From Pycnopodia helianthoides (taxonomy: Eukaryota; Echinodermata; Asteroidea; Forcipulatida; Asteriidae), in contig CM063247.1 of NCBI GenBank assembly GCA_032158295.1, forward strand, positions 17,462,009 through 17,526,008: a DNA stretch of 64,000 bases. The letters are read 5' to 3'. Both the position numbers and the translations under genes were made by a program. Each line of letters begins with the position of its first letter. Positions within the stretch are counted from its first letter, which is position 1. The notes under the pieces are model-generated. The model worked only from the letters and a program-made list of their open reading frames with translations, was not told where the DNA came from and searched no databases. Positions 55,808 through 64,000 of this stretch are shown one piece after another.

Positions 55808-57343
55808 CTATATGGTGTCCCTCCAGTGCCAGTGGTCCGCACACATGATGGCAACGTCGTTTGCAGCGGAAAGGTCATTGGTTGTGACAGGTGAATGGAG
55901 TTGTCGACAACACAGGAGATGGCTCATAGTCTGCTTCTCCCCACATTCGCAGGTGTCTGAGTCGGTCCGCAATCCCCATTTTGCCATGTTGGTATGGCAC
56001 CGCCCGACTTGGGTGCGTAGACGGTTGAGGCTTTTCCATGTGGTCCATTTGGAGTTGGCGCCACTGGGAGACGTTCCGCGACTGGGATGTTCATCGCTGA
56101 GGTGTTTCTCTGCGTGGCTCTTTGGTAATCTCCCCAGAGTCGGGTTGTGGTTGTCACTGCAGTGTCTCTGAGGGGCATGGTGGAGGAGCAGAAACTTCTC
56201 CTGGACTTCAGTCGGGGCCTTGCTGGAGCATGGCCAAACAGGGGGTGGCGGGTGTCGGGTGTCGTCCATCTGCTTTGAGCGTTCTGTCTGGCTGGTGACA
56301 GCTCTCCGTATGTTGGGAGGGGCTATGCCAGCCAGTGTGTACAGGTGCTCCTTTAGTGTTGGTCTCAGGCAGCCGGTGATGATACGGCAACAGTCATTAA
56401 GGGCCGGGTCCAACTTTGCAGCATGTGCGGAGCGTTCCCAGACAGGACATGCGTACTCGGCAACAGAGTAGCTGAGAGCCAGTGCTGTTGCTCGGACGGT
56501 AGATGGGTTTGCTCCCCACTTGGAGTGTGTGAGTTTCTTGACGATGGCATTTCTCGAGCTCACTTAGGCCCTTGTCTTCAGGATGTGGGATTTATACGTG
56601 AGCGTACGGTCAAGTGTCACGCCCAGGTAGACGGGGTTGTCGCAGTGTTGAAGTGGCTGGCCGTTCCATGTTACATTCAGATGTTTTTCCGCATCTCTGT
56701 TCCGCAGATGGAATGCGGTGATCTGCGTTTTTTATGGATTCGGGCGGAGGAGGTTGTCACGGTAGTATGTGGTGAGGTCACTCAGTGCATCGGAGAGGGT
56801 GGTTTCCACTGTTGAGAATTGCTTCGCTTGTGCTGTGATGGCTAGGTCATCGGCGTAGACAAAGCTTCTGGTTCCAGCGTGGATAGGCTGGTCGTTGGTG
56901 TATATGTTAAAGAGCGTTGGCGCGAGGATGCTTCCTTAAGGGAGGCCGTTCCTTTGGGTGCGCCATCGGCTGCGTTGGCCACCCAGGGTGACAAAGAATC
57001 GGCGGTTGAACAGCATCAACTGGATGATCATGCAGAGTTGGTGGTCTTTTGTAATCTGATAAACTTTGTCAAGGAGGAGCCGGTGGTTCACAGTGTCGTA
57101 TGCAGCAGAAAGGTCGACGAGCACTGCTCCAGTGACATGGCCAGTCTCGAAACCATCTTCGAAGTGTTGGGTCATGTTGAGGATCTGACCGGTACATGAC
57201 TTTCCAGGACAAAAGCCAGCCTGTTCTGGAATTAACTTATCCTCAATAATCGGCTGGAGGCGGTTCAGTAGGAGACGTTCGAATAATGGTTTAATAAAAC
57301 ATTCAGACTTGAGGAATACAAAAATGACAAAGTACAATGGCAA
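55808..57343 (-). mobile_element. Non-LTR reverse transcriptase (jockey/R1-like), one frame broken by three TAA codons
   Basis: A single minus-strand frame of 512 codons carries, in order, LIPEQAGFCPGKSCTGQILN, GAVLVDLSAAYDTVNHRLL, NGLP then GSILAPTLFNIYTNDQP, FVYADDLAITAQAKQFS, then AVLYLGVTL-like PVYLGVTLDRTLTYK, YSVAEYACPVWERSAHAAKL and the terminal zinc motif CECGEKQTMSHLLCC. The catalytic YADD is intact. In-frame TAA codons occur at 56936..56938, 56732..56734 and 56564..56566. The first replaces the Gln of the LPQGS motif. There is no frameshift, so the copy is relatively young. The 5' part (endonuclease) is missing beyond about 57300. Confidence 0.92.
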
Positions 57344-57369
57344 AGGTAAGGGCTAAGTGTTGTCAGAAT

Positions 57370-57860
57370 ACAGGAGATTAAGCAAAGGATTAAGACTGCA
57401 AAAGTGAAGAGGTATGATGACAGGGTCAGGCAGTTTCACCAAAACAGGCTATTTAACACCAATCAGCAACAGTTGTTGAACAAATTGGACAGAAAGACTG
57501 GGTGATATTTGGGACCAACCAGTTCAGCATAACCAACAAGCTGAATGGCCAATAGATGTGAAAGATGAAATTTAAAGGGGACTAACAGCAAGAAGAATTC
57601 CTGACTGAAATGAAAAAGGTAAAAAGACAGGTAAGGAAAGTGCCAAATTGAAGCCCCAGGTATCACACACATGGATAATAAACCGTCTGGATATGGTTGG
57701 AGTGGCCGATACAGTAAAGCATCGTCTGGGTGAGAGCATGAAGATGTGGCGAACAAATCTGACAGCCAACAAAGATAGTCTGGCCAAGGTGTATGCATAA
57801 GAAGAGGTATTTTCTTAGGTGACTCTCTGTCTCCAATACAGCCAAGACTTTTTGGCTGGA
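57370..57860 (+). mobile_element. Non-LTR polyprotein fragment (region before RT)
   Basis: Plus-strand frames give RRLSKGLRLQK, then FTKTGYLTP/QNRLFNTNQQQLLNKL, DIWDQPVQHNQQAEWPID and DKVVWPR-like pieces. These correspond to the R-x-Y-x-QNRxFxxNQKxFY block and the W-x-x-x-V--HN--A-W block that precede RT in a group of cnidarian/echinoderm non-LTR elements. Many frameshifts. Family name is not certain. Confidence 0.55.
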
Positions 57861-58613
57861 CAATGATCATCGTCTTAACTTGAGGACTGAGATATTTAAG
57901 ACTATGTTAATATATCCTGAAGTTCCTCCATGGTTCAGATAATGTGCTAAAGCAGCAGAGGTTGTTCTTGTACACCTTGCGTTCAGGTTTCCAAAGTCCT
58001 GATGGTGTTTATCTGATTGTACAGAGTGAAGCACTGCATCGTTTTGTCTCCATCCACCCCATTCTTCACAAAGGTATCGGCACTGCATACACTGCAAAAT
58101 GCGTAATATTTTCGCCTGATTGATCTCCTTATACACAGCCATTTTGCATGATCTTTCTCGTATTTCGGAGAGCATTTCGTTGGATTCTTTCCCCCACAAT
58201 TTTTCAGGATGGGTCAGGCAATGTGGGTTTAAGTTATTAAAAAAAGAAGTTTATAATTAAATTGGTATTCGTCAACCAAGCTTTTCTGTTAAAAGTGTAT
58301 CCATTATCTTGTCTGCTAAAGGTTTTCTATTCACTTGACGATGAATATGGAATTATGGACAACTGATTGTTGCTAAAACAACTACTTTATTATATCATTG
58401 GTCAACTAAATGAAATAAAACAGAGCGCAAAGAGATTTTTAAAGGGTCTTTCATAAAGTTATTTCACAAAGTACACAAGGACGACAACACAAAACTTGTT
58501 TGGTATAAACATGAAGTAATGGAGCAAGTGAATCTAGCTAAAATAGTTTATGAGTTTTGAACAACTAAATAAAATAACATGGAATAAAAACACCCTCAAC
58601 GGGTCAATACTTT
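57861..58613. other. Unassigned, minus-strand frame of 110 codons
   Basis: The frame 58199..57867 (minus) reads WGKESNEMLSEIRERSCKMA and AKILRILQCMQCRYLCEEWG. It has coding-like composition and a Cys cluster, but I cannot assign it. The rest is AT-rich. Confidence 0.35.
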
Positions 58614-58936
58614 TTGGGCAAGTTGAAGTACATGATCATGCCAAAGGCAAACCAAGCCAATATCTATGATCATCATAATATCCAGCTAGATGTACACAGA
58701 TCGGTGGAAGGGGGTTACAGAGCATGGCATACAGTGTCATCATCGAGCGAAGGAGCTTGCAATGTCATGTCAGGAGCATCGAGGAGAACTTGCTGAAAAC
58801 TGCACAAAAACACATAAAGGCAGACAAAGTTGGGCCAAAGGAGCACAAGAGGAAAAGGAATAAGGAATGGTCAATGTCAGAACTGGGGTCCAAAACAAAC
58901 AGAAATAAGTCCCAAGTAAAACCAGAATCCTTTTAA
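58614..58936 (+). mobile_element. Non-LTR polyprotein fragment (region after RT)
   Basis: Two overlapping plus-strand frames give NIQLDVHRSVEGGYRAWHTV and IIERRSLQCHVRSIEENLLK, then KEHKRKRNKEWSMSEL. The pattern GGRGLxSVE..ERRSL...LL.AA and ....YK.R....EW..K belongs to the segment after the RT in the same non-LTR group as 57370..57860. Confidence 0.6.
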
Positions 58937-60470
58937 TTTTCTTATTCACCTAAACTGTGCAAGTTTTATTAACCATTCACATCTATTCACAGGCATTTAG
59001 ATCATCAAAATAAAATTCAGTCACATTCATACATTTTTTCTTGGTTTGAAATTAAGATGCTGCTTGTGAAATCATGTTTCCTGAGATCTCTTTTCCTTAA
59101 TTAACTACGGTGTAACTTTCATTTTCATTTTACAATTCTGCCCATGTGAACTTACATAAATAACAAACACATTTTGCCTCATCACAATTCAAACGAATTT
59201 CCTTCAGTGGCTGTCTTTAAATCTCTCTTTAAATACTAATTAGTTTTGGTGTAACTTCCACCTTAATTCACAATTAACAGTTCATCCCAATTCTACCCGT
59301 TTGGGTTTATGTGAACATAATATTCTTGGGTTGTTACAAGGAAGTGGTTCAATCCACTTGGGGATAATCAACAAAAATTGATACCCGGGTTTGGCTTTCA
59401 ACATTGTCGGCTTGGTTGAGTTAAGGCAGTGTGTAGTTGAGGATATCTCCCTGTTCTTGCCATGTACTGCCAGTCTGTGGACCCTATAGATTGGCTTCAG
59501 TAGCCTTGTCCAACAGTAATTTCTCCTTCCTCAAAAAGGCAGTTCACAGTCATTACTCCAAACCGTACCAAAATGGCCATCTATTAATAAGAACAGTAAA
59601 CCAAAACTATCTAAACATGGGACACTACATAACTTTCATATTATTGGCAACAACAATACTATCACTTGGTCCCAACTTGGAGAAGGGACTCAATTAACTA
59701 AAGGCAAACTTCTTAATTTTGAAATGTACAATTTTGAGTTAATAGAAGTCACAAGACTTACAGATTTCAGAAACGTTGTATTATTGGGTTGTGCTGATTG
59801 GTCTGCTTGCCCTCATCCATGTGTTGGGCGGCCTGAGTACTGCGCTCAAGCTTTTTAATGATTTGCCCCAGTGGCTGAATCCACTGAGCTTTGGCTTTGG
59901 CATGTACAGTTTTATGCCAACTGATACACAAATCTGCTTGAAGACTATAATGGTTGGTGGCTAGAGCAGTACCTCACACACACACCCTATTACGTTTTTA
60001 TGTCAACTGACTTTCATATATTTCTACTTTCTTTAATAATTTCCTTTTTCGCTCACTCTTTTGTATTCAACCTATACTACTAAATATTCCTATTATTCTA
60101 TTACTTTTATCTATTCTTTATAGCTGAAAGTGAAAGGTCACATAAAATCTGAGTTACGGCTGCAACTTTATTTTCACTTCTATACTCCATTACTGCTGCA
60201 TTAAGCCCAATGGAACCCTAGCTGAAAGGTTTAAAGGAACGGTTCAGTATATGACCAAAGTAACTGCAGGTGTACAACAAAGGCTTAGCTTCAACAAAAG
60301 GAACACATCACAGTCTATAGTAGTGCATTTGACAATCCATGACCTTGTTAACTGGTGTACCTAATCTAGTTTGAGGTATGCTAATTAGTTAAAAAGGTAA
60401 GTTGAACTAAGAACTGAATCCTTTTATGCACAGGTAAGAAAAATCAACAGCATTTATTTATTTGAACGTG
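58937..60470. other. Sequence separating two parts of the non-LTR polyprotein; not identified
   Basis: About 1.5 kb with no recognised motif. It may be a later insertion. A plus-strand frame at 59776..59964 has a hydrophobic stretch (YYWVVLIGLLALIHVLGG) but no family signature. Confidence 0.35.
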
Positions 60471-60780
60471 ACAGTCAAAGAGCGCAGAACTGGAGAAGGA
60501 AAATGAGAGCTTGATCACTGCAGCACAAGACCAGTCTCTAAGGACAAATGTAACAAAGGTGAGGACAGAGAAAGCCAATGTCTCTCCTATGAGGTGAGAC
60601 TGTACTTCATGTTGTCAGTGGAGGAAGACATAACAAGTTTGCCAGGGTGATTCACTGGAATCTATGTAGGAATTATGGTGTCCATCAAGTGCTTGAGAAA
60701 TGGTATAGCCATGTTGCAGAGAAGGTTGTAAAGACTGACCAGGTCAAGATCCTCTAGGACTTCAACGTTCCAATTCAACT
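60471..60780 (+). mobile_element. Non-LTR polyprotein C-terminal fragment
   Basis: Frames give ELEKENESLITAAQDQSLRT, NVTKVRTEKANVSPM, then RLY/HVVSGGRHNKFARVIHWN, YGVHQVLEKWYSHVAE and KTDQVKILWDFNVPIQL. This matches the ET-x-x-x-AAQDQALRT, HIVSxC, HW-L-x-KYG, KWYEH and ILWDFNI blocks seen at the C-terminus of this non-LTR group. The CxxC zinc residues are degraded. It continues the fragment at 58614..58936. Confidence 0.7.
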
Positions 60781-63066
60781 TTAAAAATCAAATTTCTAAT
60801 TTGTCCTACCTGTGTACAAAGAGAATATTTAAAAGGGCATATAAAACAATGTAAAACAAGAATAAAAAATTACAAAAATTCAGTGATATACGATGGTTTC
60901 AGGCGTAACAGGCAGCGTCGATTGTGGGCACTTTGCATGCTAATAAATTGTTAAACAAATTTGTATCGTTATGATTTCGAAATCTTTGTGAAATCTTATG
61001 ATTTGTATAATATATCATACTAAACATTGTTCTTTCAGGGCAAGTCTTATACCATTTTGAAGCTAATGACCTAAATTATTAAAGAATCAGATGATACCAT
61101 CATGAACGCTCCAGGTGTCAAATTCTCATTAAATAAATTCATATTTTTTTGTGGCATATTTTAGCTCATCAAGTGTCACAAATCATGCACAAATCATGAC
61201 CCGATCTAAATGTACCCTTCCATTTGGTCAAAACCAGAAGTTCAAATAGAAAATTAAAAAATGCAAATTTAATTGCGCTTACAACAAAATTAATCAAGAA
61301 TTATCTTACATTTTTTTTTCATCAATAAAGCGCTCTTATAAAAGAGGTTCCATTGCTTTAACGCATGAAGGAAACAAACTCGCGCATTCCATCGGGTTCC
61401 AATGTTCGAATTTGTGTGAGATTTTCACAGTCTATTTAGTAAAAAAAAAACTACTACATTTGTACATACATTTGTCTACGTTTTTTTTTTTGTTACCCCA
61501 ATGTTTAACTTTAAGTTTAACATTGGGGGGGAGGGGGCTAGGGGGGGGGCTAAAGCCCCCCCCCAAAAAAAAAAAAAAAATGCAAGGGAAAAAAAAGAAT
61601 AAGAAGATACATGCTTGAAAATACTGGATCTTCATTAAAAATTGAAAATAAATAGATTTGCATGGTCTTTTCAATGGTCTTTGACCAGACTACATGTACG
61701 GTTAAATGTTTCACGTCGGACAAGCACGGTGTTTAGAACTTGTGGTTTCTGCCAGCGCGCTTCCGCCTCGTTTTGTTTTGTATTACATGAACATAAAAAC
61801 CAATCTCAGTTTGGATGTTAAGACGATAATGTGATAAAACACAAGTGGCTCAACAAATTATCACCGGAAAAATGTTCTTTTTTAGAAAAGTTCTAACCTC
61901 TTTTCCTTCCTTCTCCCCTCCCTTCCTAAAAACCCTCTTTTTTTCTATTAGTATAAGGGGGCTTGAAAACATCAAAGCAAAGGTCTGTCTTAAACATCGC
62001 CCACTGACTTTTCAAAAGACAAAGACCTTTGTCTCCCACTTAAACAACAAACAGTCATAGGATGGTTGATTACGAGACCACACCAGAGCCATGGGACATT
62101 AATTTCACAACGTTTCTCTCTCTATTTATCCCTCGATGGCTACCTCTGGAGATAATAGTTTCCATTTCAATTAACACACAATATTTGGTTTCCACTCTCT
62201 TTCTCTCACATCCTCACTCCCTTCATTCTGTCCAGCCCCCGGGCTTCCGGCGGTTTTTGCCCTTCCTCCCCGCCCCCCCCCCCCCCCATTTTCTAAAAAG
62301 AACTACACTTGACGCCTCAAATGTTTTTTAAAGCTTGCCTTTCAATACATGATTCTCACTCGTCATGGAGAGAATCTTCATAACTGTCAAATTTGTATGA
62401 TTGTTTAACATTATGAGTGCGTTCCGGTCCTATTATTTTTCTTTGCTTGTTCATTAATAAAACCTCTCTATATGATGCTTATATCAGATACTATCAAACA
62501 AAAATTTTGTGGCCACATGATGATCTCATCCTTTGACTTGCACACTGCTACATTATATAATTTCACTCTTCCCTCTATAAACATCCCATAATATTCTCAA
62601 TCAAAGTCATTACACCACTGCAAGCTTTTGTTCTGTCCACCATTTTAGAGTCAAAATAATTTGCACGCAACTGCATCATGTGTTGTATGATTATTGTATC
62701 TTTCTACTTATTATGCGCCAAATAAATGAAAAATACGCTGTAGTGTTGCTTTTCGACTCCCAAAATAGCAGTAGCGAAAGTTGAAGGGTGACGTCCTGTG
62801 CAAAAGGTTTAGCCCCCCGAAAATTGTGGCTCTAGAACCGCGCCTGCCTCTCCACCAAAATCCTATAAAACATCTCCCCAACTTTCACTCTGGGCCTCGA
62901 CTACTCCTTCGACTTTCCCTATGCCTTAGTGCAAGAGACTCGCCTCTCACATACCTACGAGTTAGGTCTAGCACCTCTGTAACAATTGTATTGATAGAAG
63001 TCAACTTATAAAAAAATATGACAAGACCCATACGTTGTTCCAAGTGTATAATTTCTTCAGCCGTTG
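60781..63066. other. Region right of the non-LTR pieces; no gene recognised
   Basis: AT-rich. It includes a hairpin and G/C tracts at 61497..61566, and a C run at about 62273..62287. Frames at 61845..62060, 62062..62331 and 62781..63011 (plus) lack motifs. Confidence 0.4.
61497..61566. repeat. Perfect inverted repeat followed by G-rich and C-rich tracts
   Basis: CCCCAATGTTTAACTTTAAG is followed by its inverse ...GTTTAACATTGGGG (61497..61528). Next come runs of G (up to 9) and, after CTAAAG, 10 C. The G and C tracts can also pair with each other. Possibly the end of a repeat element; poly-A follows at 61566..61580. Confidence 0.75.
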
Positions 63067-63654
63067 TCACTTAGCACACTCCACTCCGCTCGCGACTTTA
63101 TTGTGTGCTCCAGCACGAAACTCAACATCGTAGTTGAAGTTTAGCAGGCGTGCTGCCCATCTAGCAATACGCATTGGTTTGTGACCTGTGCCGCATGTAG
63201 ATAGCAAGGTAGTCAGAGCTTGATGATCCGTTCGAAGTGTGAATAGACGACCCCATAAGTACTTGTACCATTTTTCACATGCCCATACACATGCTAGGGC
63301 TTCTTTTTTGGAAACTGAATATATGCGTTCTGCAGGTGTCAGCGATCGAGATGCAAATGCGATTGGAATTTCCACATTGTTCTTGATCTGTGCGAGTACA
63401 GCACCTATGCCGTAAGCTGACGCATCTGTAGAGACGACTGTAGGAAGATCAGGGTCATACAGCGCAAGTGTAGCCGCACTGGAAATATGCCGTTTGATTA
63501 ACGTGAAGCATGATTGTGCATCCTCTGACCAAATGAACTGAGAATCCCTCCGAAGGAATGTACGGAGCGGTTCAACAACGGTTGCATAGTTCAGAAGCAA
63601 GTCCCATGAACGATCCTTCTGTTTTACCATTTTAAAAGGGAATGTGTTCACCAA
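63067..63654 (-). mobile_element. Ty3/Gypsy RT-end and RNase H fragment, one open frame
   Basis: Minus-strand 195-codon frame: LLNYATVVEPLRTFLRRDSQ, FIWSEDAQSCFTLIKRHISS, VVSTDASAYGIGAVLAQIKN, SKKEALACVWACEKWYKYLW, FTLRTDHQALTTLLS and ARWAARLLNFNYDVEFRAGA. RNase H catalytic residues are present (D in STDAS, E in KKEALA, D in RTDHQAL). It ends HNKVASGVECAK where the family has H.K.ADxLSR. Both ends are truncated: only the last bit of the RT (NYATVVEPLR) is kept at the N-terminus. A different copy from the remnant at 41-44 kb, which has unrelated wording. Confidence 0.92.
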
Positions 63655-64000
63655 AAAAAATTATACTGCACGTTTATTCAAACCTACTGCCCAATAAAGT
63701 ATGATTGTGTTATGATGGTCATTGAATTTCATACTGCACCGTAAAACACACTGTTTACAGTTCATGTTGCATCATTTCTGATGCTATTTCTTTCTTGAAC
63801 TTGTTCATTTAAAAGTAAAATCACAATAAATTTTGAAAATTTAACATTTCTTCAGCAATAAGTAAATAATCAAGCTCTGTCTTTTTCGTTATTCCTTTGT
63901 TAATCATGAAGGCCACTCATCTACCTTGGATTGAAGATTTTTAATCGTTTCAAGGCTGGTAGTTTTTCTTGGGATCTCAGAAACTGTACTTCGTAACTGG
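63655..64000. other. Window end, nothing recognised
   Basis: AT-rich sequence without features; it may continue the PDE8 intron. Confidence 0.3.

Noticed and set aside
59776..59964. Small membrane protein
   Set aside because: A single hydrophobic stretch in a 62-codon frame within transposon debris is not enough evidence.

Overview
The window is AT-rich metazoan genomic DNA: spliced genes with GT/AG introns, tens of kilobases of intron, tRNA-derived SINEs, foldback MITEs, Penelope, DIRS, Ty3/Gypsy, hAT and several non-LTR families, three large minisatellites, and many short runs of the TACATGTACA type. That mix, and the repeat families starting GGGTCGATTTCACAAAA, suggest a marine deuterostome, most likely an echinoderm such as a sea star. 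This is inference; no species can be fixed from the sequence alone.

Two host genes are visible. (1) A minus-strand gene at 1..2602 with seven exons in perfectly matching phases. It encodes a Cys/His-rich protein of a recurrent uncharacterised invertebrate family; the 3' end lies outside the window. (2) A plus-strand gene for a high-affinity cAMP phosphodiesterase of the PDE8 type. Its confirmed exons are 10411..10499, 15645..15754, 21256..21323, 30442..30615 and 54756..54888, with further likely exon(s) near 38583..38647 and 38778..38851. They cover the last part of the PAS domain, the PDE8-specific linker and the lead-in to the catalytic domain. The 5' exons (REC-like, start of PAS) and the HD-type catalytic domain are not in the window. 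If the 5' exons lie to the left, the minus-strand gene is nested in a PDE8 intron.

Almost everything else is mobile or tandem repeat DNA in the PDE8 introns. 3.6-5.7 kb: scrambled CR1/L2-type non-LTR pieces. 7.3-7.6, 11.2-12.1 and 13.1-13.5 kb: pieces of DIRS-type tyrosine-recombinase retrotransposons, followed by another RT remnant to 13.8 kb. 17.3-17.8, 21.6-22.2 and 24.2-24.4 kb: a tRNA-derived SINE family. 18.8-21.0 kb: a Penelope-like element with RT, GIY-YIG domain and a candidate hammerhead ribozyme. 25.5-28.4 kb: about 90 copies of a 32-bp minisatellite. 28.5-30.0 kb: a TIR element with hAT-like ends. 30.6-33.9 kb: an L2-type element split by a tandemly duplicated insertion with very long hairpins. 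34.2-35.1 kb: a DIRS RNase H remnant. 35.4-37.3 kb: an RTE-type element. 39.46-40.15 kb: a cluster of a 15-bp motif. 40.4-40.9 kb: a tyrosine recombinase remnant. 41.2-44.65 kb: a Ty3/Gypsy gag-pol remnant. 44.67-47.8 kb: a hAT transposase interrupted by a 21-bp (7-codon) minisatellite. 47.9-49.5 kb: a nearly perfect 794-bp tandem duplication. 51.36-52.38 kb: a 40-bp minisatellite.

Right of the last PDE8 exon are a jockey/R1-like RT on the minus strand (55.8-57.3 kb, one frame broken only by three TAA codons), dispersed pieces of another non-LTR polyprotein on the plus strand (57.4-60.8 kb), and a Ty3/Gypsy RNase H fragment on the minus strand (63.07-63.65 kb). None of the mobile element ORFs looks intact. 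All family assignments come from reading motifs; no database search was run.
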